DNA of 16,708 nucleotides from Abditibacteriota bacterium (GTDB lineage Bacteria; Armatimonadota; UBA5829), in contig JAGDDM010000145.1 in NCBI GenBank assembly GCA_017958015.1, forward strand, positions 1 to 16,708. The letters run 5' to 3'. A program made the position numbers and the translations under genes. Of the stretch, positions 1 through 7,532 are shown in pieces. The notes beneath the pieces were generated by a model. The model saw only the letters and a list, made by a program, of their open reading frames with translations, had not been told where the DNA came from and made no database searches. Every line of letters starts with the position of its first letter. The stretch's first letter is position 1.

Positions 1-963
1 CGCCACCGTGGGAGCGCAGTCGTTCAGGGTAACCACACCTTTTCGGCGGGTTGAGGGGGAATAAAGAAGGCCGCCCTTTTCGAATCCGGGACCCTTAACC
101 GCCAAAAGTCCCAACAGCTCCCCGGTTTCCTCGTTCGGGAGAGCGTGGACCGCCAGCATGAGGGTGTCGCCCTCATCCAAAAGAGAATCGGTTTTTTCCA
201 GAAGCTCCGCCAGATCCGCGGAGATTTTTTTCGCGACGGTCTCCGCCCTTTTCGGCGCGCAGTCCGGGGCTATCCGGGCCAGGCGGGCAAAATCCCCGAA
301 ATCAATCACAACGAGACCGCTTTCGGCGAAATATTTTTCCGCCTCCGCGACGGTGAAGTCGATATTCGTTTTGAGGCCGCAGGGAGACGCGGGGTCTTTA
401 ATGAGGAGGTTGGGGTCGGAGACGGCGCCGAAATCCACGCAGCCGGAGTCGTCGAAGCAGGCGGCTACGTCCTCCCGGTGCTTTTCCGAAAGGGTGTCGC
501 AGTTGCCGATGAAAGTCCGCTTCACGTTGTTGGCCGACAAAAGTTTGCCCAGGGCGCCGGGCATTGCTCGGTAGCCGGAGGTTTCGTTTCGGCGGCGCAG
601 GGAAATGACGGAAGGGGCGACGACCTCGCCGGCGGTTTTGCCGCCCACGGTGAAGGAGCGGAACTCCTCGGCGGTAATTCCGCCCTCAAGGGTGTCGTCC
701 GGCGACGCGGGCATGAAGCCCTCTTCCCCGATGGCGGGTTTGCCGGAGCCGAAGGTGAGGGCCGCGGCCCAGCGCTCCGTGTCTTTGGGGGTTTTGCCGG
801 TTTTCACGTTCATTATCCCGGCGGAGGAGGACTTGAGGAAGGATGACATTGCCGGGGAGGAAAGGAGGATGTTCGTGGGGGCGCAGGGAGCCAGAACCAC
901 CGCGGTTTTGGGGTACGCGGGAGCGGAAAGGAGCAGAAGAAGGAGGGCGGCGAGACGCTTCAT
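1..963 (-). CDS. Alkaline-phosphatase-superfamily secreted/membrane protein (3' end cut by window edge)
   Basis: The frame is open from ATG at 963 to the window edge and gives 321 residues with no stop. The N-terminus (MKRLAALLLLLLLSAPAYP) is a clear signal peptide or signal anchor. Next comes a core with VVLAPCAPTN, then SAGIMNVKTGKTP, and near the edge GLLYSPSTRRKGVVTLNDCA. These stretches resemble an uncharacterised family with an alkaline-phosphatase-like fold; members usually carry an NVRTxGxPTP-like motif, a phrase like GLLTSxTTRRPG, and several C-terminal membrane helices. That C-terminal part would lie outside this window. Its ATG overlaps the stop of the PBP2 gene (ATGA), so translation is probably coupled and the protein probably acts in the envelope. 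Substrate and catalytic residues are unknown. The family assignment is from remembered motifs, with moderate confidence. Confidence 0.7.
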   Translation of the reverse strand, partial: MKRLAALLLLLLSAPAYPKTAVVLAPCAPTNILLSSPAMSSFLKSSSAGIMNVKTGKTPKDTERWAAALTFGSGKPAIGEEGFMPASPDDTLEGGITAEEFRSFTVGGKTAGEVVAPSVISLRRRNETSGYRAMPGALGKLLSANNVKRTFIGNCDTLSEKHREDVAACFDDSGCVDFGAVSDPNLLIKDPASPCGLKTNIDFTVAEAEKYFAESGLVVIDFGDFARLARIAPDCAPKRAETVAKKISADLAELLEKTDSLLDEGDTLMLAVHALPNEETGELLGLLAVKGPGFEKGGLLYSPSTRRKGVVTLNDCAPTVA

Positions 964-2792
964 TCCTCCGTCTCCGTTTCCGTCTTTTTGTTTCTTTCGT
1001 AGTAGGTGTCCAGAATAGCTTTGCACACCGGTCCCGCCGCTTCTCCGCCGTGTTTGCCGTGCTCGATTATGCAGGCCACGGCGATGTCCGCGTCGGAGTT
1101 TTCGTCCGGGGCGGCGAAACAGATGAACCAGCCGTGGGCGGCGCCTCTCGTTTCCGCGGAACCGGTTTTGGCGCAGACGTACACGCCGGGCACATCCGCC
1201 ACTTTACCGGTGCCTCTGCCGGAGACAACCGTGCGGCGCATGGCTCGTTTCAGGGTGTCGAAATGGGCTTTTGAGGCGGAAACCTTGGAGTTCATTTTCG
1301 GTATGGTGCGCTTTATGAGCTTTCCGGTTTCCGGGTTGCGTATCTCATCCACAAGGTAGGGGCGGTAGACTTTGCCGCCGGTGCCGCAGGCCGCCGCCAC
1401 CAGAGCCATCTGAAGGGGCGAGGTTTCCACGAAGCCCTGGCCGATGCTGCAGTTGATTGTATCGCCCGGATTCCAGCGGCGGTTTTCCGCCTTTTTGAAT
1501 CTGTCCCGTTTCCATTTGGATGTGGGCATGGTGCCGACGTGTTTGTCTTTATATCGGTTTTCGCCGGGCAAGTCGATGCCGGTGGCTTTACCCAGACCGA
1601 ATTCCCGGCCGGTGGCGGCAATCCTGTCGATTCCCAATTTGAGACCCAGTTTGTAGAACCACACGTCGCAGCTTTCGGCGATGGCCCTGTTCATGTCCAC
1701 GCCGCCGCCGTGGGTGCTCCAACAGCCGAATCGGCGCCCGTATTTGAAGAAGCCGGGGCAGGCGACGGTGGTGGCCGCGGCGCAGAGGTTGTTTTTGAGA
1801 CCGGCGATACACATTACCGGCTTGAAAGTGGAGCCCGGGGGATAGACGTTGTTCACCGCCCTGTTTTGCAGGGGGTGGTGTTTGTTGTTTATGATGGCGT
1901 TCCAGTCCTTGGAGTTTATGCGCTTAACGAAAAGGTTGGGGTCGTAGGAGGGGGAGTTGGCCATGGCCAGCACGGCTCCGGTTTTGGGGTTGAGGGCCAC
2001 AACGGAACCCACTTGACCGCCCAGAGCTTTCACCGCGGTTTTCTGCAAGTCCCTGTCCACGGTGAGAGTGAGGGTGGCGCCGGGAACGGATTTCTTTTCG
2101 CCCAATGTGCGGACAACTCTGCCCGCGGCGTTCACCTCAACCCGCTTGCCGCCGTCAGAGCCCCGGAGGAGGTCCTCATATTGGCTTTCGAGACCCGCTT
2201 TGCCCACGTAGTCGCCCAGGCGGTAGGGTTTGTCCGTTCCGGCGAACTTTTCGTATGTTTCCTTGCTGACTTCGCCGATGGAGCCCATGATGTGGGCGTA
2301 GAGCCGGCCGTCGGGGTAGTTGCGGACCTGTGTCAGCTCCACGGACACGTTGGGGAGATCCATGCGCCGCTCGCCGATGCGGGCCACTTTGTCCAGAGAA
2401 ACGTCCATGGCGATGCATGTGGGGAGTCCTTCCCGGATTTGGGTCTTGTGGGCCTCGAAAAGAATTTCCTCGGGGGTCATTTCAAGAATGGAGGAGAGGA
2501 GATCCATGGCCTTTTTGTTTTCCTTCAGCTCGGAGGGAATGGCCATGACGGTGAAGCGGGGGGTGCTGGTGGCGATTACCCGGCCCCGATTGTCCAATAT
2601 GGAGCCCCGGGGAGCCCGGATGTGGACGACCTTAACCCGGTTGGCCTCGGCGGCCTTCAGGAGATTGTCGCCCTTCACCATCTGCAAAAACCACAGACGG
2701 ACGATAATCGTTCCGAAGAGAAGAACGATTATCAGAGCGCAGATATGGGCCCGGAGAATCCGGGTGTTTCTGTCGTCGGAGAGAAAAAGCAT
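960..2792 (-). CDS. mrdA: Penicillin-binding protein 2 (class B transpeptidase)
   Basis: A 610-residue class B PBP that cross-links peptidoglycan during side-wall elongation, anchored in the inner membrane with a periplasmic catalytic domain. One membrane helix lies at about residues 10-32 (HICALIIVLLFGTIIVRLWF). The PBP dimerisation region follows, and then the transpeptidase domain with all three signatures: S321-TFK324 (nucleophile Ser321), S374-C-D376 and K542-T-G544. The SCD form of the second motif is typical of PBP2 rather than PBP3. A longer in-frame start at 2882 would lie inside the upstream gene. The ATG at 2792 is preferred because it follows the PBP1A stop by one base (TAA-C-ATG) and places the helix correctly. 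The stop overlaps the next start by four bases. No rodA or mreBCD is visible, so the usual elongasome cluster is absent here. Confidence 0.93.
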   Translation of the reverse strand: MLFLSDDRNTRILRAHICALIIVLLFGTIIVRLWFLQMVKGDNLLKAAEANRVKVVHIRAPRGSILDNRGRVIATSTPRFTVMAIPSELKENKKAMDLLSSILEMTPEEILFEAHKTQIREGLPTCIAMDVSLDKVARIGERRMDLPNVSVELTQVRNYPDGRLYAHIMGSIGEVSKETYEKFAGTDKPYRLGDYVGKAGLESQYEDLLRGSDGGKRVEVNAAGRVVRTLGEKKSVPGATLTLTVDRDLQKTAVKALGGQVGSVVALNPKTGAVLAMANSPSYDPNLFVKRINSKDWNAIINNKHHPLQNRAVNNVYPPGSTFKPVMCIAGLKNNLCAAATTVACPGFFKYGRRFGCWSTHGGGVDMNRAIAESCDVWFYKLGLKLGIDRIAATGREFGLGKATGIDLPGENRYKDKHVGTMPTSKWKRDRFKKAENRRWNPGDTINCSIGQGFVETSPLQMALVAAACGTGGKVYRPYLVDEIRNPETGKLIKRTIPKMNSKVSASKAHFDTLKRAMRRTVVSGRGTGKVADVPGVYVCAKTGSAETRGAAHGWFICFAAPDENSDADIAVACIIEHGKHGGEAAGPVCKAILDTYYERNKKTETETEE

Positions 2793-2793
2793 G

Positions 2794-5193
2794 TTACCTG
2801 CCGTGGATGTTGCAAATCCGCGAAGGCATGTCGCCGGCGGTGAAGGTCTTGCGGACGCTGTTGGGGCAGCTGCTGCCGGCAATCATTCCGGAGGCGGGGC
2901 ACACCGATACGGTGACGGTGTGCTCGCTTCTTTCGGATCTTTCGGAGGACGAGGCTACCCGCTTGCCCAGAGCGCTTTTGGCAACCCTTGTTCTTCCGGA
3001 ACGGGCGTCGTCGGAGGGGGTGTTTTCCGTGTCGCCGGAGTCCCGTTCCCGGGGAGCGGGCTCGCTTTGACGGGTGGATTCCGGTCGGGATTGCCGTCCG
3101 CCGCCGCCGTGCTGGGTGCAGTACCCACTCGGTTCCTCGCCGGGACTGAAGGTCTTGGTTCGCCAGTGGGGACATCTGCGGGTGGCTCTCATGCCGGAGG
3201 AGCCGCAGACTCTTACGCGGATCATGCCGTCGGAGGATTCCTTGGGCTCGAAAGCGCTGTCGCCGTCCTCATCCAAGGTGTCGCTTCCGCGACCGTTCCG
3301 CCGTTCGGTTTTCCGCACGTCGTCGTCAACGTTCTCGATTTTCCGCGGCTTGCCCTTGTAGGTTTTGTTGCAGATGGGCAGGGCCTTGGACATGTAGTTC
3401 TGCCAGATGTATCCGCAGGTGTTGCTGCCCCAGGCGTTGTACATGGGGGAATAGTCGTCGTTGCCTACCCACACCACGGAGACAAGGCGGTTGGGGACAT
3501 AGCCCGCCCACCAAGCGTCTCTGTTGTCGTTGGTGGTGCCGGTTTTGCCTCTGGCGTCGGCGATGCCCCTGATGGGTCTGCCGGTACCGGAGGTCATAAC
3601 CGCCCGGAACATCTGGTCCATCATGCGGTTTTGGGCGGGAGTTATTACTTTGTTGCCCTTGGGCTTGTTTTCCTCGATAATGTTGCCTTTGGTGTCCGTA
3701 ACTTTGGTGATGGCGATGGGCTGCATGTGGATGCCGTTGTTGGCGAAGGTGCCGTAGGCGTTGCAGATATCCAGAAGCTTTACGCCCTTGACGCCGCCCA
3801 GGGCTATGGCCAGATAGGGCTCTATGTCGGAGGTGATGCCCATGTCGTGGGCGTATTTCACCACGTTTTTGGGGCCCACCTCTTTGCACATCTTAACCGC
3901 GGGAATGTTCATGGACTGGGCCACGGCGGTCTGCATGGTGACGGTGCCGTGGTAGCGGCGGTCGAAGTTCTTGGGAGACCAGGGCTTGCCGCCGGAACGG
4001 AAAGTCACCGGGGCGTCCACAATGGTTGTGTTGGGGGTCTTGCCCTTGGCGATGGCTGCGGTGTAGACGAAGGCCTTGAAAAGACTTCCGGGCTGGCGTC
4101 CGTTTCCCTGCACGCAGCGGTTGAAGTCGGAGTCGGGAGTGGCGCTGCCCACCATGGTTTTGATGTAGCCCGTGTTTACGTCTATGGCCGCCAGAGCGCC
4201 TTGGCTCAGTCTGTGGGCTCTGCCGTAGCGTTTCACGCCCCGCTCAAGGGCGTCCTCGCCGGCCTGCTGCATGTCGTAGTTGAGGGTTGTGTAGACCCTG
4301 AGGCCGCCTTTGTAGACAAGCTCCTCGCCGTAGCGGTCCTTCAGCTGATTTATAACGTAGCTCACGAAGTGCTTGGCTTTGAAATTGTTTCTGCGGGAGG
4401 ATTTCACGATGACGATTTTTTCCGCCACCGCCTTTTGATACTCCGCATCCGTGATGTAGCCCAGCTTTTTCATGCGCCGGAGAACAACGTCGCGGCGCTT
4501 TGTGGCCAGCTCCATGCTCTTTGTGGGAGCGTAGCCCGAGGGACGGGCGGGCAGGCCGGCTATCATGGCGCACTGGGACAGGTTCAGATCTTTGACGCTC
4601 TTGCCGAAGTAGGCCTTGGAGGCGGCTTCCACGCCGAAAGTGCGGTTGCCGTAGAAGGTGCGGTTCAGGTAGAGCTCCAGAATGCGGTCTTTGGAGAGGT
4701 TCTTTTCCAGGAGAAGGGCCAGAATCGCTTCCCGAATCTTACGGGACATGGTTCTGTCGGAGGAGAGGTATATGTTTCGGGCCAGCTGCTGAGTGATGGT
4801 ACTGCCGCCCTCTTTCGTCTCGCCGTGGGTGATGTTCACCACCAAAGCTCTGGCGATGCCCCGGACGTCCACGCCGGAGTGCTGGTAGAACCGCTCGTCC
4901 TCGATGGCCACCGTGGCGTTTTTGAGGTTCTTGGGCATGTCCTTCAGAGCCACGTTGGTTCGGTCCTCGTCGAATATGCGGGCCAGGAGAACCCCGTCGG
5001 AGGAATATATGAGGGTGGCCTCCGGAGCCTCGATGCTGTTTGTGGGCAGCATGTTGGCGGTGGAGATGAACATGGCTATGGTCATGCCCACGACGGCGGC
5101 GATACCGCCCAGTATGCAGGTCTGCAAAAAACGAGTGAAAATCCTGCATATGCCGGGGCGTCTTCTTTTTCTTTTGCGTACTATGTCGGTCAT
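2794..5193 (-). CDS. Penicillin-binding protein 1A (bifunctional glycosyltransferase/transpeptidase)
   Basis: A 799-residue class A PBP that polymerises lipid II and cross-links glycan strands. A basic N-terminal cytoplasmic tail (RKRKRRR) precedes one membrane helix at about 25-47. The GT51 domain has EDERFYQHSGVD, GGSTITQQLARN, RKIREAILALLLEK and ILELYLNRTFYG. The transpeptidase domain has S370-LFK373, S427-M-N429 and K550-T-G552. The C-terminus is unusual: two Cys-containing repeats with identical spacing (C663-x10-C674-x17-C692 and C765-x10-C776-x17-C794), separated by an Arg/Ser/Glu-rich, probably disordered linker. Similar C-terminal Cys/SG repeats occur in some other PBP1 proteins. GGGAG lies 9 nt before the ATG, behind a consensus promoter giving a 5' leader of about 20 nt. 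This is the first gene of the PBP1A-PBP2-phosphatase-like operon. Confidence 0.94.
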   Translation of the reverse strand: MTDIVRKRKRRRPGICRIFTRFLQTCILGGIAAVVGMTIAMFISTANMLPTNSIEAPEATLIYSSDGVLLARIFDEDRTNVALKDMPKNLKNATVAIEDERFYQHSGVDVRGIARALVVNITHGETKEGGSTITQQLARNIYLSSDRTMSRKIREAILALLLEKNLSKDRILELYLNRTFYGNRTFGVEAASKAYFGKSVKDLNLSQCAMIAGLPARPSGYAPTKSMELATKRRDVVLRRMKKLGYITDAEYQKAVAEKIVIVKSSRRNNFKAKHFVSYVINQLKDRYGEELVYKGGLRVYTTLNYDMQQAGEDALERGVKRYGRAHRLSQGALAAIDVNTGYIKTMVGSATPDSDFNRCVQGNGRQPGSLFKAFVYTAAIAKGKTPNTTIVDAPVTFRSGGKPWSPKNFDRRYHGTVTMQTAVAQSMNIPAVKMCKEVGPKNVVKYAHDMGITSDIEPYLAIALGGVKGVKLLDICNAYGTFANNGIHMQPIAITKVTDTKGNIIEENKPKGNKVITPAQNRMMDQMFRAVMTSGTGRPIRGIADARGKTGTTNDNRDAWWAGYVPNRLVSVVWVGNDDYSPMYNAWGSNTCGYIWQNYMSKALPICNKTYKGKPRKIENVDDDVRKTERRNGRGSDTLDEDGDSAFEPKESSDGMIRVRVCGSSGMRATRRCPHWRTKTFSPGEEPSGYCTQHGGGGRQSRPESTRQSEPAPRERDSGDTENTPSDDARSGRTRVAKSALGKRVASSSERSERSEHTVTVSVCPASGMIAGSSCPNSVRKTFTAGDMPSRICNIHGR

Positions 5194-5217
5194 TCGAATA
5201 TACTCCCAGTTACATTG

Positions 5218-5246
5218 ATTATAGGATTATACGGCGCGTCTGTCAA
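5218..5246 (-). promoter_or_regulatory. Consensus promoter of the PBP operon
   Basis: Read on the minus strand, TTGACA (5246-5241) is followed after exactly 17 nt by TATAAT (5223-5218), a perfect match to the sigma-70 consensus. The predicted transcript starts near 5211, giving a leader of about 18-20 nt to the ATG at 5193. A second TATAAT (5231-5226) has only 9-nt spacing and is probably irrelevant. Confidence 0.85.
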
Positions 5247-5277
5247 GTCCGACGATTATAATACGGTCCGATGGCGA

Positions 5278-5303
5278 AAAAAGTTTAAAATTTTAAACTT
5301 TTT
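5278..5303. repeat. 26-bp perfect AT-rich palindrome between divergent promoters
   Basis: The left arm AAAAAGTTTAAAA (5278-5290) is the exact reverse complement of the right arm TTTTAAACTTTTT (5291-5303), with no spacer. It lies between the minus-strand promoter (-35 ends at 5246) and the plus-strand promoter (-35 starts at 5326). It could be a regulator operator or an upstream element contacted by RNA polymerase. It is a poor terminator candidate because the stem is nearly pure A/T and no gene ends next to it. Confidence 0.6.
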
Positions 5304-5325
5304 CTTTACGGCCGGCGGAATTCGG

Positions 5326-5354
5326 TTGACAAAAATCCGAAGAAGGTTTATAAT
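5326..5354 (+). promoter_or_regulatory. Consensus promoter of the PEP-CTERM gene
   Basis: TTGACA (5326-5331), a 17-nt spacer, then TATAAT (5349-5354): a perfect sigma-70 consensus match. Transcription would start near 5361, leaving about 135 nt of untranslated leader before the TTG start at 5496. Together with the gene's strong Shine-Dalgarno and downstream terminator, this suggests high expression. Confidence 0.88.
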
Positions 5355-5360
5355 ACATAT

Positions 5361-5495
5361 GAGTGAATTTCCCGGGAGATGCACGAGTGCTCGCGAGAGA
5401 ATATTCTCGGTGACGATATCGCGTTCAACCCGTGCGGTTTCGAAACTTGCTCAACAATCGGCTTCGGTCGAAATTTAACGAAAGGAGTAAACGTT
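5361..5495 (+). promoter_or_regulatory. Long, palindrome-rich 5' leader of the PEP-CTERM mRNA
   Basis: This stretch of about 135 nt between the predicted transcription start and the TTG start has no convincing coding potential. It holds a run of short self-complementary segments: CGAGTGCTCG, GAGAATATTCTC, CGATATCG and GTTTCGAAAC. It may fold into several small hairpins that stabilise the message or control translation. It matches no RNA family I recognise. Confidence 0.4.
5481..5487 (+). promoter_or_regulatory. Ribosome binding site deciding a TTG start
   Basis: AAAGGAG lies 8 nt before TTG at 5496 and begins the frame that gives a textbook signal peptide. The in-frame ATG at 5379 has GGGAG directly against it with no spacing and would put 39 unlikely residues before the signal peptide. 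Confidence 0.8.
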
Positions 5496-6248
5496 TTGGT
5501 TAAGAAAATACTTCTTATCATGGCGTTTGTTGTTCTCGCCACCGCGGCCTTCGCGTTGCCTAACCCCGACGCTGACGGAAACTACTGGTCCGAAAGAGTT
5601 TGGACCGTCGGTTTGGACGGCAAACCCATGAATCTTACCGCCAACTCCGGTTTCGACTACATCCTTAAGGATTCGTACTACAACATTGTGGTAACCGCAA
5701 CTCCTTTGGATCCGAAGGACTACCACACTCTGTGGGCTTGGCAGTATCAGCTTACCGCCGGTACGGATGCCGCTCAGGTCGCGGCTATGGAGAATCTTTT
5801 CTCCCTGTCGCTGGGCATCACCGAGTCTACCCAGCTTTACGGCGCCTTTGACGACGACGGTAATCTTTCTCCCGATGGCGAGTTCTACATGAAGTACAAC
5901 GACGGCAGCGGTGATCAGGTTATTTCCGTTTGGCAGCCTCATATCGAGGATAACACTCTGCAGATCGGCAACCCCATCACCGACGGTACCGACTACGGTT
6001 GGATCAACAAGGACGCCGTGTTTACGGTAGGCTTCGTTATTCAGCAGAGACCTTACGAACAGGGTTCCGCCGGTATGACCGGTCAGACTTTCGGCTTCTT
6101 CGGTCAGAGCTACTACAGCTACGGTAACTGCTACTACGTTCCCGTACCTAAGTTCCAGGAAGACGAGGTTCCCGAACCCACGTCTCTCGCCCTTGGCGCT
6201 ATGGGTCTTTCCGGAATCATCGGTTTCAGAAGACTCCGCAGAAAGTAA
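5496..6248 (+). CDS. Secreted protein with PEP-CTERM sorting signal
   Basis: A 250-residue protein starting at TTG. A signal peptide (MVKKILLIMAFVVLATAAFA, cleavage probably after AFA) is followed by a mature domain rich in Tyr, Asp and Gly, with one Cys (GNCYYVP). The last 26 residues have the three-part PEP-CTERM layout: VPEPTS, a hydrophobic stretch (LALGAMGLSGIIGF) and a basic end (RRLRRK). In known systems this tail is recognised by an exosortase in the inner membrane, and the protein is then cleaved and exported to the surface or extracellular matrix. No exosortase gene is visible in this window. The central domain matches nothing I know, so its function is unknown. A perfect promoter, a strong RBS and a terminator of its own indicate an abundantly expressed single-gene unit. 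Confidence 0.88.
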   Translation: MVKKILLIMAFVVLATAAFALPNPDADGNYWSERVWTVGLDGKPMNLTANSGFDYILKDSYYNIVVTATPLDPKDYHTLWAWQYQLTAGTDAAQVAAMENLFSLSLGITESTQLYGAFDDDGNLSPDGEFYMKYNDGSGDQVISVWQPHIEDNTLQIGNPITDGTDYGWINKDAVFTVGFVIQQRPYEQGSAGMTGQTFGFFGQSYYSYGNCYYVPVPKFQEDEVPEPTSLALGAMGLSGIIGFRRLRRK

Positions 6249-6278
6249 TATTTTAATTCGTCACCTTTTTGCACAAAA

Positions 6279-6310
6279 CGGTCCCTCCTCCGGGAGGGGC
6301 CGCTTTTTTT
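6279..6310 (+). terminator. Rho-independent terminator of the PEP-CTERM gene
   Basis: A 10-bp GC-rich stem (6279-6288 with 6293-6302, one G:U pair) closes a 4-nt loop and is followed by seven T (6304-6310). It starts 31 nt after the stop codon. Confidence 0.9.
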
Positions 6311-6377
6311 GCCTTCGGCTCAACGAAAAACGAATAATCGCGGTGTTCGCTTTGCGATAAAACCCGCTTCGCCGCGG

Positions 6378-6406
6378 TTGACAGCCCACAGTGCCTGTGA
6401 TAAAAT
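6378..6406 (+). promoter_or_regulatory. Promoter of the LacI-family gene
   Basis: TTGACA (6378-6383), 17-nt spacer, TAAAAT (6401-6406). The predicted start is near 6413, about 43 nt before the ATG at 6456. Confidence 0.75.
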
Positions 6407-6412
6407 GTATTC

Positions 6413-6431
6413 GGTTGCGATTGCGGTAACC
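6413..6431. promoter_or_regulatory. Possible autoregulatory operator (imperfect dyad)
   Basis: A 19-nt imperfect inverted repeat, GGTTGCGATTGCGGTAACC, overlaps the predicted transcription start of the regulator gene. The outer GGTT/AACC arms match and the centre does not. LacI-family proteins often bind dyads here and repress themselves. The symmetry is weak, so this is only a candidate. Confidence 0.3.
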
Positions 6432-6455
6432 TAAAATTTCCCGAAAGGAGCGCGT

Positions 6456-7472
6456 ATGAGCACAACAACCGTATATGATATAGCCAAGGCCGCGGGTGTC
6501 AGCAGAACCACGGTTCTCCGCGCTCTTTGGGACAAGGAAGGTATCAGCAAGGACACCAAGGAACGCATTATCAAGCTTGCGGCGGAGATGAAATACCGGC
6601 CCAACCACATCGCCCGGAGCCTCGTCACCGGTCAGTCCGGTTTTATCGGCGTGGTGGCCACCCCTTCCCTCTTCCAGATGTCTTTCAACACCATCGAGCT
6701 CATCGAGCGGGAACTGAGCCGGGCCGGCTACTCCATGCTTCTGGCCAGCTCCAACGGCTACGAACAGGGCGAGCGCACCGCTTTGGAGAAACTCGACTCC
6801 AATCGGGTGGCCGGCGTAATCGTCATACCCACTTCCCACTCCACCTCCGCCACGGCCTACAACGAGCTTATGGAATCCGGGGTGAAACTGGTTGTTGTGG
6901 ACCGCTTTATGGAAGGCCTCAACGCCACCCAGATTGTGGGCAACGACTACGCCGTGGCATCCCTTGCCACCCATCATCTTATCGAGCAGGGCCACACGAA
7001 CATAACTTACCTGGCCATTTCTCTGGATGCCTACGCCGGCAGAGAGCGGCTCCGGGGCTTCCGGGACGCCATGGACCAGGCGGGGATACCCATGCGGCCC
7101 GATTCCGTGGTGGAGACCCAGTTCGGCGAGGATTTCGGCTACAAGGCCATCGAGCGGCTCTTTGAGCGGGACGATCCCCCCACCGCGGTCATCGCCCGGC
7201 ACGACGTGGTTGCCGCCGGCGTAATACGCTGGCTCTATTCCCACGGCTACAAGGTTCCCGATGACGTATCCGTGGTGGGCAACGGCGACATCTGGTGCAG
7301 CGACCTCTTCCGGGTGCCTCTCACTACAATCCGCCACCCCATAAACAACATGGCCCGCCTTGGTCTGCGGCGCCTTCTGGACATGCTGAGCGGCAAAGAT
7401 GTGCCCCCGAGGACGGAGCTTGTGGATGTGGAAATGGTGGTTCGGGAGTCCACGGCGCCGCCGAGCAGATAA
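6456..7472 (+). CDS. LacI-family transcriptional regulator
   Basis: A 338-residue regulator of usual LacI/GalR length. The N-terminal helix-turn-helix is at about residues 4-25 (TVYDIAKAAGVSRTTVLRAL). It is followed by the hinge region (RPNHIARSLVTGQSGFIGVV) and a periplasmic-binding-protein-like effector domain (VAGVIVIPTS, GRERLRGFRDAM, VSVVGNGDIW, LTTIRHPINNMARLG). The usual TVSRAL of the recognition helix reads TVLRAL here. AAAGGAG lies 5 nt before the ATG. It has its own promoter. Family members sense sugars or nucleotides and mostly control catabolic genes. The glycosidases and mannosidase nearby are plausible targets, but no shared operator was found, so target and effector are unknown. 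The gene is followed by a hairpin without a U-tract and then a tRNA. Confidence 0.93.
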   Translation: MSTTTVYDIAKAAGVSRTTVLRALWDKEGISKDTKERIIKLAAEMKYRPNHIARSLVTGQSGFIGVVATPSLFQMSFNTIELIERELSRAGYSMLLASSNGYEQGERTALEKLDSNRVAGVIVIPTSHSTSATAYNELMESGVKLVVVDRFMEGLNATQIVGNDYAVASLATHHLIEQGHTNITYLAISLDAYAGRERLRGFRDAMDQAGIPMRPDSVVETQFGEDFGYKAIERLFERDDPPTAVIARHDVVAAGVIRWLYSHGYKVPDDVSVVGNGDIWCSDLFRVPLTTIRHPINNMARLGLRRLLDMLSGKDVPPRTELVDVEMVVRESTAPPSR

Positions 7473-7489
7473 ATTTTTGTGAAATTTCG

Positions 7490-7532
7490 CGGAAAAGGGC
7501 CCAAAGGCCTTGCAAAAAAGGCCCCTTTTCCG
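7490..7532 (+). terminator. Long hairpin after the LacI-family gene (possible terminator)
   Basis: A stem of about 12 bp with one bulge pairs CGGAAAAGGGCC (7490-7501) with GGCCCCTTTTCCG (7520-7532) around an 18-nt loop. No U-tract follows. The hairpin overlaps the candidate -35 of the tRNA promoter, so it may limit read-through or simply be an inverted repeat. Confidence 0.4.

Noticed and set aside
5226..5246. Alternative -10 (TATAAT at 5231-5226) for the PBP operon
   Set aside because: Only 9 nt separate it from the -35. The other TATAAT has exact 17-nt spacing.
2320..5478. Plus-strand open frame of 1052 codons opposite the PBP genes
   Set aside because: It is antisense to two unmistakable penicillin-binding proteins, has low-complexity Gly/Val/His-rich composition and no domain or RBS. 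It results from GC-rich codon use.
5379..5495. ATG start at 5379 for the PEP-CTERM protein
   Set aside because: The GGGAG touches the ATG with no spacing, and 39 residues would precede the signal peptide. The TTG at 5496 has AAAGGAG at 8 nt.
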